A DNA stretch of 64,000 bases, from the NCBI RefSeq assembly GCF_038443705.2, contig NZ_CP151764.2, positions 271,733 through 335,732 of the forward strand. Reading direction: 5' to 3'. The notes under the pieces are model-generated. The model was not told where the DNA came from and did no database searches. It worked only from the letters and a program-made list of their open reading frames with translations. Below are positions 8,225 through 17,215 of the stretch, piece by piece. The number at the start of each line of letters is the position of its first letter. Position 1 is the stretch's first letter. The DNA comes from Yoonia sp. SS1-5. Its GTDB lineage: Bacteria > Pseudomonadota > Alphaproteobacteria > Rhodobacterales > Rhodobacteraceae. Made by a program: the position numbers and the translations under genes.

Positions 8225-9217
8225 TTAGCGGTCCGTCCTGTCAGGACGCTGCGCATGTAGATAAGGCGTTTCACCGAATTCCGACCTGAAGACTTTTGAA
8301 AAATGAGAGGAAGAAGTGAAACCTGTGGCAAGCGCAACCTGGATGATCGACATGTCAGTTGTTGAAAGCAAGTTTTTAGCTTGATCAAGCCGGAGCCGTT
8401 TGTAATGCCGCCCCGGAGAATGCCCAATGTACTTACGAAAAATCCGTTCGATTTGTCTTACCGATACGCCAATCAGATGCGCAATCTCAGGTGTAGTAAG
8501 AGGCTCTTCGATGTTGGCCGTCATCAATTCTAATGTCCGCAGCAAAATCTGATTTCTCGTTCCGTAACGGATGTGATTGGGCATTCTTTGCAATTCGCCT
8601 TGCGCACGCACCCTGGGCAGGACCAATTGATCGGCGATGGCGCGTGCAAAGTCCGCGTCATGGTCTTGTTTGATAAGATGAAGCATGAGTTCCGCTCCAG
8701 CTGTTCCGCCTGACGCAGTAAACGGTCGACCGTTTGCGCAGAAAGCCTCTTCGCTGAGGTTTATGTCGCGGAAGTTTTCGCGGAACAGCGGGTAGTACTC
8801 CCAATGAACTGAGCATGAATGATCACTCAGAAGACCTGCTTGTGCTAGTATGTAAGCCCCAGAACATAGCGCCCCAAGTTGAACGCCGTGCCTATGTTGA
8901 AGCCGTAAGTAGTTATAGAGCCGGTCGTCGCCCTTCGATTGGGCGTTAACACCTGAAACGACATAGAGCTTTGTTCTTTGTCGCAAGTTCCGGAGCTCTG
9001 AATCGACTAGGGTGACCAGACCGTTCGAACTCGTTTGGTTTTCGCCCTGCGGTGACATCAAAGACCAACGATAAAGCTCCTGTTCGCTCAGCAGGTTCGC
9101 AACCCGCAAGACCTCAATGCTCGAAGACAACGCGAGGTGCGTAAACCCCTCCAAAAGGAGAAATACAAACTCCTCTGGCTCTCTTGGGAAGCGAAGATTC
9201 TGGAATGAGTTTTTCAC
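8225..9217 (-). CDS. GlxA-type AraC family regulator
   Basis: About 330 aa if translation begins at GTG 9217. A longer frame reaches 9301 but would run through the divergent gntR start and its operator. The N-terminal DJ-1/PfpI-like domain (FVFLLLEGFTHLALSSSIEV) with LGALCSGAYILAQAGLL matches GlxA-type regulators, and the C-terminal AraC helix-turn-helix pair spans the last 100 residues (TTPEIAHLIGVSVRQIERIF). Characterised relatives such as GbdR and CdhR sense glycine betaine and carnitine. That fits the divergent operon with an MttB-like demethylase and BCCT carrier, which it probably activates. The start codon is uncertain. Confidence 0.88.
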   Translation of the reverse strand: MKNSFQNLRFPREPEEFVFLLLEGFTHLALSSSIEVLRVANLLSEQELYRWSLMSPQGENQTSSNGLVTLVDSELRNLRQRTKLYVVSGVNAQSKGDDRLYNYLRLQHRHGVQLGALCSGAYILAQAGLLSDHSCSVHWEYYPLFRENFRDINLSEEAFCANGRPFTASGGTAGAELMLHLIKQDHDADFARAIADQLVLPRVRAQGELQRMPNHIRYGTRNQILLRTLELMTANIEEPLTTPEIAHLIGVSVRQIERIFRKYIGHSPGRHYKRLRLDQAKNLLSTTDMSIIQVALATGFTSSSHFSKVFRSEFGETPYLHAQRPDRTDR

Positions 9218-9253
9218 AGGCTTGTGCGTTTTTTCTTCGTTGACGTTGTTTGT

Positions 9254-9271
9254 ATTGTATTTGTATACAAT
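9254..9271. promoter_or_regulatory. Probable GntR operator
   Basis: ATTGTAT-TTGT-ATACAAT is an inverted repeat that contains the smaller perfect palindrome TTGTATACAA (9261-9270). It fits the TnGT/ACnA pattern of FadR-subfamily GntR operators. It lies 19 bp before the gntR start and between the two divergent regulators. Confidence 0.65.
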
Positions 9272-9289
9272 AAGTATAGGAGAAAGATA

Positions 9290-9994
9290 ATGCCAAAACA
9301 CAAAAAAGCCTTTTGTGCTGCTGATCTCAAGGATCGCATTCTGACCCTGGATATCGTGCCCGGGAGTGATCTTGATGAAGCCAGCCTAGCAGAGGAGTAC
9401 GGCATTTCTCGGACACCGCTGCGCGAAATTCTGCACCGTCTTGCTGGGGGGGGCTTGGTTAGGCTTGAAGAAAATCGCGGCGCAAAAGTCGAGTCGATGG
9501 ACATCGCGACGATGCGCGTTTTCTTCCAAACCGCGCCATTGGTCTATTGTTCGATCGCAAGACAAGCTGCCGAAAACAGGACTTCGCGTCAGCTCGCTGA
9601 GCTGAAAGATATCCAGATGCGGTTTTCCGAAAAAGCAAAAGAAGGGGAGGCCGCCCAGGCTGGCCTACTGAACCATGCTTTTCATGAGCAAATTGGCCAT
9701 ATGGCGCGGAACCCATATCTGCTAGCGGGGCTGAAGCGGATGTTGGTCGATCATACCCGACTAGGGCAAACATTCTTTGCGCCACAGTCTGAGGCCGATA
9801 AATCCCGTGTCGTCAAAGCCGTAGAGCAACATGACGCAATGATTTCCGCCGTTGAGGCGCAAGAACCAGCCTTAGCTACTGATTTGACATTGCAACACTG
9901 GGACCTTTCTCGCGACCAACTAGAGAAATACGTCCGGCCCGATCCGCTTCCACTAGACGTGATCTCAATGAAAGACAAACGCAATGCGCTTTGA
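9290..9994 (+). CDS. GntR family (FCD-type) transcriptional regulator
   Basis: 234 aa beginning MPKHKKAFCA with AGGAG 7 nt upstream; an in-frame ATG at 9224 lies upstream of the operator and is rejected. The winged helix at residues 10-70 includes DEASLAEEYGISRTPLREIL, the classic FadR-type GntR recognition helix. The remaining all-helical FCD domain contains the metal/ligand histidines FHEQIGHMARNP. Its end overlaps the next gene by 11 nt, so regulator and enzymes are co-transcribed. It probably represses the operon and is released by a pathway intermediate. Confidence 0.9.
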   Translation: MPKHKKAFCAADLKDRILTLDIVPGSDLDEASLAEEYGISRTPLREILHRLAGGGLVRLEENRGAKVESMDIATMRVFFQTAPLVYCSIARQAAENRTSRQLAELKDIQMRFSEKAKEGEAAQAGLLNHAFHEQIGHMARNPYLLAGLKRMLVDHTRLGQTFFAPQSEADKSRVVKAVEQHDAMISAVEAQEPALATDLTLQHWDLSRDQLEKYVRPDPLPLDVISMKDKRNAL

Positions 9995-10892
9995 AGGCAT
10001 CTACACACCAATTGTAACCCCGTATTTCGATGATTTTTCCTGCAATGAAGACGCTCTCGAAAAGACAGTCGAACATCTGATTGGAGCGGGTGTTCATGGC
10101 ATCATCGTGGCTGGGTCGACCGGCGAATACTATGCACAGACCGAACAAGAGCGGATCTGGATGATGAACCGCTGCGCCGAATTGATTAAGGGTCGAGTGC
10201 CAATGATCGTGGGCACCGGCGCGATCAGGACAGAAGATAGCGTCCGTTTCGCGGAGGCGGCGAAAGCGGCAGGGGCCGATGCGCTCTTGATAGCAACCCC
10301 ACCCTACGCTTACCCGACAGGCCGCGAAATTGCACTGCACGCTTTAGCCATTGATCGTGCGGCAAACCTCCCTGTGATGCTATACAACTATCCCGGCCGA
10401 ATGTCAGTCAACATGGACGAAGAAACGCTGGATAGATTAGGTCGTTCTCCCAATTTCTGCGCAATCAAAGAAAGCTCTGGTGATATCAACCGTGTCCATA
10501 TGCTGGCGCGCGATTATCCGCATATTGGGCTCTCGTGCGGTATGGACGACCAAGCGTTGGAATTCTTCGCATGGGGCGCTCGGTCATGGGTTTGTGCCGG
10601 GTCCAACTTCGCCCCGGAGGCCCACATTGCGCTCTATAAAGCCTGCGCCGTAGAAGGTGACTTTACCAAAGGGCGCGCCATTATGTCAGCGATGTTGCCA
10701 TTGATGAGCGTGCTTGAGCAGGGCGGTAAGTTTGTCCAATGCATCAAATACGGGCTTACACTGCGCGGCATCGACGCCGGTCCGCCGCGGAAGCCACTAC
10801 AACCGCTTAACAAGGATGACAAACGGCAACTGGCCGAAGTGATCCGCACCATGAACACCACAATTTCCAAAATCATCGGAGAGGCGATATGA
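9984..10892 (+). CDS. DapA/NAL-superfamily lyase
   Basis: 302 aa TIM-barrel of the dihydrodipicolinate synthase / N-acetylneuraminate lyase superfamily. The substrate carboxylate motif VAGSTGEYYAQT (GxTGE) is near residue 44, the proton-relay Tyr lies in VMLYNYPGR near 135, and the Schiff-base lysine is in FCAIKESSGD near 160. Superfamily members are aldolases, or dehydratase/deaminases such as the hydroxyproline-pathway deaminase. Housekeeping lysine synthesis is unlikely given the operon. It overlaps both neighbours (11 nt with gntR, ATGA with the dehydrogenase). Substrate unknown. Confidence 0.87.
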   Translation: MRFEGIYTPIVTPYFDDFSCNEDALEKTVEHLIGAGVHGIIVAGSTGEYYAQTEQERIWMMNRCAELIKGRVPMIVGTGAIRTEDSVRFAEAAKAAGADALLIATPPYAYPTGREIALHALAIDRAANLPVMLYNYPGRMSVNMDEETLDRLGRSPNFCAIKESSGDINRVHMLARDYPHIGLSCGMDDQALEFFAWGARSWVCAGSNFAPEAHIALYKACAVEGDFTKGRAIMSAMLPLMSVLEQGGKFVQCIKYGLTLRGIDAGPPRKPLQPLNKDDKRQLAEVIRTMNTTISKIIGEAI

Positions 10893-12367
10893 GTGATCTT
10901 CTGACACTTGGCGAGTATCAGGCTATTGCAGCAGATCTGGATCTGCCTCGCACTGCCTTTATCGACGGCAAGTTCCGCGCAGGCAGCGGGGCGAAGTTTG
11001 CTACCATTAACCCGGCTACCGGGGATGATTTGGTCGAAATTTCGGGCTGCAACTCCGATGACGTGGACTTTGCCGTGGGCAAGGCCCGCGAAGCGTTCGA
11101 CCAAGGCGGCTGGTCCAAGATGCATCCATCCGACCGCAAAGATGTGCTGATCCGGCTGTGCAAACTGATGACGCGCAACCGTCGCGAACTGGCAGTTATG
11201 GAGAGCCTTGATAGCGGTAAGCCGATCCTCGATTGCGAAACAATTGACGTGCCTGAGACTATACACTGCATCAAGTGGCATGCTGAGGCAGTCGACAAGA
11301 TTTATGACCAAACGGCGCCCACCGGAGACGATTCAATATCGATGATTGTGCGCGAACCGATTGGTGTGGTGGGTGCGGTGCTGCCGTGGAACTTTCCATT
11401 GATGATGCTGGCCTGGAAAATCGGTCCGGCCCTGGCGGCTGGCTGTTCAGTGATCGTAAAGCCTGCCGAACAGACATCTTTGACCGCGTTGCGGGTGGCG
11501 GAGCTGGCTCATGAAGCGGGCGTGCCACGCGGCGTGTTACAAGTGTTGCCGGGTGACGGTCCCTCGGTAGGGGAGCCTTTAGGGATGCACATGGATGTGG
11601 ACATGGTCAGCTTCACCGGCTCAACCGAGACCGGCAAGCGCTTCCTACGTTATGCGGCTGACAGCAATCTCAAGAAGATTGTACTGGAATGCGGCGGCAA
11701 GAATCCGGCTGTGGTCTTTCATGACGCTGAGAACCTCGATCACGTCGCCGAGCACGTAGTCAACGCGGCTTTCTGGAACGCAGGCCAAAACTGTTCGGCG
11801 ACGTCGCGATTGATCGTGCATGCGACCGTCAAAGCGCCGTTGCTGAAACGCATCGAGGCGAGGTTGCGCGACTGGAAAGTGGGCGACCCGCTGGACCCCG
11901 GCAACCGTATCGGCGCGCTGATTGACGCCGAGCACTGCAACAAGGTGCGCAGCTTTCTGAACAAAAAAGACATGGGTGACGGCCCATTTGTGTCGCCCGT
12001 AATTTACGAGGTCGGCGCAGACGATTCTAAAGCCAAGGACGAGATCTTTGGCCCCGTTCTGAGTGTGATCGAAGTAGCCACCAACAACGAAGCCATCGCG
12101 GTTGCCAACCAGACCGAATACGGTCTCGCGGCCAGCGTGTTTACGGCCAACACCCGACGGGCGATCCGTGCGGCGCGTGACATTCGTGCAGGCACCGTGA
12201 CTGTAAATTGCTACGGGGAAGGTGACATCTCGACCCCGTTTGGCGGCTATAAACAGTCGGGCTTTGGCGGGCGCGACAACGGCGTACACGCCCATGATCA
12301 ATTCACTGAACTCAAAACAATCTGGATCGATCTGACAGATCCATCTGAAGGAGATAACGTCGGATGA
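10889..12367 (+). CDS. NAD-dependent aldehyde dehydrogenase (PuuC/BetB-like)
   Basis: 492 aa ALDH-superfamily enzyme of normal length. It has the cofactor loop FTGSTETGK near residue 245, the general base Glu in LECGGKNP near 268 and the nucleophile Cys in NAGQNCSATSR near 302. The sequence resembles omega-amino- or betaine-aldehyde dehydrogenases (PuuC group). It would oxidise the aldehyde produced by the FAD oxidoreductase or the lyase. Start and stop overlap the flanking genes as ATGA at both ends, so the whole operon is translationally coupled. Confidence 0.92.
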   Translation: MSDLLTLGEYQAIAADLDLPRTAFIDGKFRAGSGAKFATINPATGDDLVEISGCNSDDVDFAVGKAREAFDQGGWSKMHPSDRKDVLIRLCKLMTRNRRELAVMESLDSGKPILDCETIDVPETIHCIKWHAEAVDKIYDQTAPTGDDSISMIVREPIGVVGAVLPWNFPLMMLAWKIGPALAAGCSVIVKPAEQTSLTALRVAELAHEAGVPRGVLQVLPGDGPSVGEPLGMHMDVDMVSFTGSTETGKRFLRYAADSNLKKIVLECGGKNPAVVFHDAENLDHVAEHVVNAAFWNAGQNCSATSRLIVHATVKAPLLKRIEARLRDWKVGDPLDPGNRIGALIDAEHCNKVRSFLNKKDMGDGPFVSPVIYEVGADDSKAKDEIFGPVLSVIEVATNNEAIAVANQTEYGLAASVFTANTRRAIRAARDIRAGTVTVNCYGEGDISTPFGGYKQSGFGGRDNGVHAHDQFTELKTIWIDLTDPSEGDNVG

Positions 12368-13914
12368 GCGTTGATGCTGTAGGAAAAACACGTCGTGGGC
12401 GCGGCGCACGTAAGGCGGTTCGTCAAAAACGTGACATCAAAATGTTGCCTGCGCTCAAGCGCGGCATTCCGTTGATGGAACCCATGAGCGCAGAACAGAT
12501 TGAAAAAATCGATAACGCCTCCTTGGGCATTCTGGAAGATGTGGGTGTTGTATTCCGCGATCCAATCGCGTTGGAAGACTGGAAGAAAGCAGGGGCAGAT
12601 GTGCGCGGCGAAACCGTGCATCTGGACCGTGGCTTGGTGCGGGATCTGATAAAGACGATCCCTGCCAGCTTCACCTACAACGCGCGTAACCCGGCCAATA
12701 ACCTGCCGTTCGGTAACGACCATTCGATCTTTGTGCCCATGACTGGCGCGCCCTATTTACGCGACCTGGAAGACAAGCGCCGCAACCCGACGCTGGACGA
12801 TCTGGCAAATTTCCACAAACTCAGCCACATGCTGCCTGCGATCCATTCGTCAGCACACCACATCGTCGAGCCATATGATCATCCGATCAGCCAACGGCAT
12901 TTGCGGATCACCTATTCGTCGATGAAGCATAGCGACAAGACGTTTATGGGCATGACAACCAGCCCCAAGAACGCCGAAGACGTCATGGAAATGTGCGCCA
13001 TCTTGTTTGGCAAAGAGTTCATGCTGAACAATCCGGTCGTGACCGGGAACTGCAACGGCAACTCCCCGCTGGTGTGGGATGAGACCATGCTGGGCGCGAT
13101 GCGGGCCTTTGCGAAATACAAGCAACCCGTGCTGTGCTCTCCCTTTGTTTTGGGTGGTGCTAACACGCCCGCAGGCGTCGCGCCGACCGTGGCGCAGCTG
13201 AACGCTGAGGCACTGAGCGCCTTGGCCTACACGCAAGTTATCCAGAAGGGGACACCTGCGATCTACGGCCACTATCTGTCGACTGTGTCAATGAAATCCG
13301 GGGCGCCAATGGCGGGCACGCCCGAGATCAGCTTGATGAACATGATGATCGGCCAAATGGCACGGCACTATAACATTCCATGGCGGACCTCGAACACATT
13401 GGGCGGAGCCAAGACATTCGACGCCCAAGCCGGATACGAAAGCGCCAGCACAATGATGGCGGTTCTGATGTCCGGGGCAAACTACATATGGCACTCAGCA
13501 GGTTGGAACGAGGCCGGCATGCATTGTTCGATGGCGAAGTTTGTTGTCGATGCAGAACAATGCGCAATGGGCTATCGCATGGCGCAGGGTATCAAATGGG
13601 ATGACTTTGACGAAGCACTGCAGGCCGTCCGCGATGTTGGTCCGGGCGGGCACTACCTAGGCCATCCGCATACCTTGGAGAATTTCCAAAAGGCATTCTT
13701 CATGCCAGAGATGTTTGACAACAACTCCATCGAGCAATGGCAGGCTGACGGTTCTGTCGAAATCAATGAGCGCGCTTTGCAACGGGTCCGTGATCTGCTC
13801 AACGAGTATGAAGACCCCAAACTAGACGTCGCCGTTGATGAAGCGTTACTGGACTACATCGCGCGTCGCGAGCGTGAAATCCCGGCAGCGGACGCGCTGA
13901 ATCAGGACCTCTAA
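12364..13914 (+). CDS. MttB-superfamily corrinoid methyltransferase, non-pyrrolysine
   Basis: 516 aa. The body MEPMSAEQIEKIDNASLGIL, VTGNCNGNSPLVWDETML and GCMSGANYI-like blocks identify the trimethylamine methyltransferase (MttB) superfamily, here as a TIM-barrel without any in-frame TAG, so not the pyrrolysine-containing TMA enzyme. Characterised non-pyrrolysine relatives (MtgB, MtpB, MtcB) demethylate glycine betaine, proline betaine and carnitine. The N-terminal 25 residues are unusually basic (TRRGRGARKAVRQKR). No corrinoid protein or RamA-type activator is encoded nearby, so partner proteins must be elsewhere. Coupled by ATGA to the upstream gene. Confidence 0.88.
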   Translation: MSVDAVGKTRRGRGARKAVRQKRDIKMLPALKRGIPLMEPMSAEQIEKIDNASLGILEDVGVVFRDPIALEDWKKAGADVRGETVHLDRGLVRDLIKTIPASFTYNARNPANNLPFGNDHSIFVPMTGAPYLRDLEDKRRNPTLDDLANFHKLSHMLPAIHSSAHHIVEPYDHPISQRHLRITYSSMKHSDKTFMGMTTSPKNAEDVMEMCAILFGKEFMLNNPVVTGNCNGNSPLVWDETMLGAMRAFAKYKQPVLCSPFVLGGANTPAGVAPTVAQLNAEALSALAYTQVIQKGTPAIYGHYLSTVSMKSGAPMAGTPEISLMNMMIGQMARHYNIPWRTSNTLGGAKTFDAQAGYESASTMMAVLMSGANYIWHSAGWNEAGMHCSMAKFVVDAEQCAMGYRMAQGIKWDDFDEALQAVRDVGPGGHYLGHPHTLENFQKAFFMPEMFDNNSIEQWQADGSVEINERALQRVRDLLNEYEDPKLDVAVDEALLDYIARREREIPAADALNQDL

Positions 13915-13915
13915 T

Positions 13916-15256
13916 ATGAGCCGGATCGACGTCAAAAAACTACCAGTCGACCCCGGGCCCGCCGCCTGGAACAGGCTGTTGGAGGACGCCGATCCGGCAC
14001 AAGAACTCAAAGACACCATCACCGCGGACTGGCTGGTGATAGGCGCGGGTTTTGCGGGGCTGGCCGCAGCCCACAGGTTGTCACAGCTTTGCCCAACCGA
14101 CCGGATTGTGGTGCTTGAAGCGCGGCGTGTGGCGGAAGGGCCCGCAGGCCGCAACTCTGGCTTCATGATCGATTTGCCGCACGATCTGGCTTCGTCGGAT
14201 TATGGGGGCGCATTGGAAAAGGACATGGCGCTGACGGCAGATAATCGTCACGCGATAGATTTTGCGGCGCAAATGGCTTCCGTTTTTGGGCTGGGCGAGA
14301 ACGTCTTCGTGCGCAGCGGCAAGGTCAATGGCGCGGCCACAGCGAAAGGCGACATACACAACCAACAGTATGCCCAACATCTTGCTGCAATGGGCGAGTC
14401 GCACGAAATGCTCGACGCTGCTGACATGAAGGCCTTGACCGGTACGGATTACTACCAAAGCGGATTGTTTACGGCAGGAACCGCAATGATCCAACCCGCA
14501 GCTTTCGTGCGCGGTATTGCAAGGGGTCTGACGTCCAATCGCGTGCAAATATTCGAAAACAGCCCAGTGACGAATCTGTCCAAAGATGTTGATTGGACAG
14601 CCGCAACACCTAATGGGTCGGTGACAGCGCCAAAAGTCATCTTGGCCGTTAATGGTCACCTCAACAGCTTTGGCTTTCTGCCAAATCAGTTGATGCATGT
14701 GTTTACCTACGCCTCGATGACCCGCGCGCTAAGCGATGCGGAATGCGTGCAACTTGGCGGGCAGTCGACTTGGGGGATTACACCCGCGGACCCGATGGGA
14801 ACAACGGTGCGCCGTATCAAGGCGGCGGACGGGCACCGCATCGTCGTACGGAACCGTTTCACTTTTGACCCGTCGATGGAGGTCTCGGACAATCGTATCA
14901 AATCTGTCGGCCGTGACCATGATCGTGCCTTTGATGCGCGTTTTCCGATGCTGAAAGGGGTAGACATGCAATATCGTTGGGGCGGGCGGCTTTGTCTCAG
15001 CCGCAACAATGTGAGTGTCGTCAGAGAACTAGAGAACGGACTTTATTCCGCGTGTTGCCAAAACGGGTTGGGAACTACGCGTGGCACGCTTTCTGGTATG
15101 CTTGCAGCAGAATTGGCGACGGACACACAATCTGATCGGCTTAAGCGCGCTCTAGAATCGCCGGAGCCGCCCAGACTACCCCCAAATTTCATTACAAGAC
15201 CCGGGGCAACCGCAGTCTTACGATGGCAAGAAATGAAAGCAGGCGCAGAACTGTAA
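13916..15256 (+). CDS. FAD-dependent amine oxidoreductase (DAO superfamily)
   Basis: 446 aa. The dinucleotide-binding motif is WLVIGAGFAGLAAAH near residue 40, followed by VVLEARRVAEGPAGRNSGF, the PuuB/DAO-type flavin site, and a C-terminal WGGRLCLSRNN segment. Enzymes of this type oxidise secondary or primary amines to imine or aldehyde. The start lies one base after the MttB stop (TAATATG). It would act on the demethylated amine, with the aldehyde dehydrogenase in the same operon taking the product. That order is inferred. Confidence 0.87.
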   Translation: MSRIDVKKLPVDPGPAAWNRLLEDADPAQELKDTITADWLVIGAGFAGLAAAHRLSQLCPTDRIVVLEARRVAEGPAGRNSGFMIDLPHDLASSDYGGALEKDMALTADNRHAIDFAAQMASVFGLGENVFVRSGKVNGAATAKGDIHNQQYAQHLAAMGESHEMLDAADMKALTGTDYYQSGLFTAGTAMIQPAAFVRGIARGLTSNRVQIFENSPVTNLSKDVDWTAATPNGSVTAPKVILAVNGHLNSFGFLPNQLMHVFTYASMTRALSDAECVQLGGQSTWGITPADPMGTTVRRIKAADGHRIVVRNRFTFDPSMEVSDNRIKSVGRDHDRAFDARFPMLKGVDMQYRWGGRLCLSRNNVSVVRELENGLYSACCQNGLGTTRGTLSGMLAAELATDTQSDRLKRALESPEPPRLPPNFITRPGATAVLRWQEMKAGAEL

Positions 15257-15288
15257 ATCTTGCAAAACGCCAACAGAAAGAGGAAAAA

Positions 15289-17109
15289 ATGTCTATAAGA
15301 GAACCGTTTACGGACCTAGAAATCGAGACACAAGAAACCGGTTTCTACGAAGGGTACAGTCTGCCGATTGCCCTAATTAGCAAAATATCGATGGTCGCCC
15401 TTGTCCTTTGGGCTTTGATTTGGCCGCTCTCCGCGAGCGGCAAATTAAGCGAGTGGCAATGGGCTTTGCTGAACAACTTCAACACTTTCTACATCCTGGC
15501 TGTTGGCGCATTTGCCATCTTTCTGTTCGTTATTGCCGCGATCCCCAGCACCGGGGAAAAGGTGCTAGGGCCGGAGGGTCAGAAGCCAGAATTCTCGAAT
15601 TTTTCATGGTTTTCCATGATGTTCGGCGCTGGTCTGGGTGTTGGCTTGATGGTTTATGCAACTGCTGAGCCGCTTGGGCTTTGGGGGTCCAACCCCGCGA
15701 TCGTAGCTGGCGACGTTGATGCAAACTCGCCGGAGGCGTTGAAATCGGCGTTCCGCTACACGTTTATGCATTATGGCTTCCACGCCTGGGCGATCTACGT
15801 GGTGACCGGCCTGAGCCTTGCGTACTACGCCTACACGCGCGACATGCCGCTAACCATCCGTTCAGCGCTGACGCCTATTCTGGGTCGTTTTGCCAACGGT
15901 TTCGTAGGCCACATTGTCGACGTGCTTGGTGTTATCGCGACTATTTTGGGGGTGTCTGTTACCATCGGGTTTGGCATCAGCCAGTTCGTTGAGGGCGTCT
16001 ATTCCATTTCCGGCATCGAGTGGATCATGAACGGTTCAACTGAAGCACCTGCGCCATCTACTGTCGGCCTGATTGCGGCGCTTATCGTAATTATGTCGAT
16101 GTCGATTCTGTCAGCTGTGTCTGGCGTTGGGCGCGGAGTGAAGTACCTGTCGAACCTTAACTTGGTTCTGTCGCTGATCTTGCTGCTGACCTTCGTGTTC
16201 TTCGGCTCGTTTCTGTTTGCGATGACAACCTATGCAACAGCGTTCGTGGACTACCTGATCCAGTTCATCCCCGTTGGGTTTGGGGCTTACGGACCACAAA
16301 GCGAAGCCACCTTTACGGCTGCTCTGCCAGAAGCGGCAGCGCCTTTGGCGGGTGAGTTGTATAGTGGCGCAACAAATGCCTGGGGTTCGCTTGCGGGCTT
16401 CCAAGGTGACCTGCCAGAAGCTGCAGCTGGCTTGGACGAGGCCACAGTGGCCGCAGTCTATGACGCTGGCTCGCAAGGTCGCTTGTTCAACTGGCAAGCA
16501 GGCTGGACCACGTTCTACTGGGCTTGGTGGATCGCGTTCTCGCCATTTGTTGGGCTGTTTCTTGCGCGTATCTCCAAGGGTCGTTCGGTTCGTGAATTCA
16601 TCCTCGGTGCGGTCATCGCACCGTCGCTGGTGTGTTTCGCATGGATGACGATCCTCGGCGGTACTGCCATTGATCTGGAGTTGAACGGTGGCGCAGACGG
16701 CGCGATCATCGGCGCGTCCCTGACGGCGAAACTGTTCGTAACTCTGGGCGAAATGATTTCGGGCGGGTTCCTTGCCGCGATTTCTATCATGTGTGTGGTG
16801 CTGATCATGACGTTCCTCGTCACATCTGCGGACTCGGGCATCCTTGTGATGAACACGATCATGTCTGGTGGCGCACAAGAAACCGGCGTGAAGCACCGCA
16901 TCATTTGGGGTGTTTTGCTGACGCTAGTTATCGGTACCTTGTTGGTCGCCGGTGGTGGCGGTCTGGAAGCCATCAAGAGTGCGATGATTATCGGCGCATT
17001 GCCCTTCACTTTCGTGATGGTGCTGATGTGCATCTCTCTTGCTAAAGCGATGTTCAATGATGCGCGTCGTGACAATGCTGCTGACGGGCTAGCAAGTCCG
17101 GCAGAGTAG
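15289..17109 (+). CDS. BCCT family betaine/carnitine/choline transporter
   Basis: 606 aa starting MSIREPFTD after AGAGGAAAA; an earlier ATG overlaps the oxidoreductase end. About 12 membrane helices are visible. The family signature is clear in TTFYWAWWIAFSPFVGLFLA (about residues 408-427), and the glycine-rich GAGLGVGLMVYATAEP lies on an early helix. BCCT carriers import quaternary ammonium compounds by ion coupling. A hydrophilic insertion around residues 340-400 is longer than usual. As the last gene of the operon it likely supplies the substrate for the MttB-like demethylase. Confidence 0.93.
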   Translation: MSIREPFTDLEIETQETGFYEGYSLPIALISKISMVALVLWALIWPLSASGKLSEWQWALLNNFNTFYILAVGAFAIFLFVIAAIPSTGEKVLGPEGQKPEFSNFSWFSMMFGAGLGVGLMVYATAEPLGLWGSNPAIVAGDVDANSPEALKSAFRYTFMHYGFHAWAIYVVTGLSLAYYAYTRDMPLTIRSALTPILGRFANGFVGHIVDVLGVIATILGVSVTIGFGISQFVEGVYSISGIEWIMNGSTEAPAPSTVGLIAALIVIMSMSILSAVSGVGRGVKYLSNLNLVLSLILLLTFVFFGSFLFAMTTYATAFVDYLIQFIPVGFGAYGPQSEATFTAALPEAAAPLAGELYSGATNAWGSLAGFQGDLPEAAAGLDEATVAAVYDAGSQGRLFNWQAGWTTFYWAWWIAFSPFVGLFLARISKGRSVREFILGAVIAPSLVCFAWMTILGGTAIDLELNGGADGAIIGASLTAKLFVTLGEMISGGFLAAISIMCVVLIMTFLVTSADSGILVMNTIMSGGAQETGVKHRIIWGVLLTLVIGTLLVAGGGGLEAIKSAMIIGALPFTFVMVLMCISLAKAMFNDARRDNAADGLASPAE

Positions 17110-17130
17110 CATGATTGTTTTCAGCTAAGT

Positions 17131-17174
17131 GTCAGAGCATGAGCAAACAAAGACCAATAAACTCATGCTCTGAC
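17131..17174 (+). terminator. Strong hairpin after the BCCT gene
   Basis: GTCAGAGCATGAG (17131-17143) pairs perfectly with CTCATGCTCTGAC (17162-17174) across an 18-nt loop. Only a weak T-rich tail (CATTTATAT) follows, so it may be an RNA-stabilising or rho-assisted end rather than a classic intrinsic terminator. Confidence 0.6.
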
Positions 17175-17215
17175 CATTTATATCTCTCAAGTTCGGGGCC
17201 GCAGGGAGCATCATC

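Noticed and set aside
4267..8260. A ~45-codon minus-strand frame reconstituted across the Tn3 target site (ending AMFKWAAHNIK)
   Set aside because: It appears only after removing the transposon, has no ribosome site or recognisable family, and is too short to support.
9218..9301. Longer GlxA-type regulator starting at 9301
   Set aside because: It would overlap the divergent gntR start and the operator palindrome; family members begin close to the FVFLLLEGF motif.
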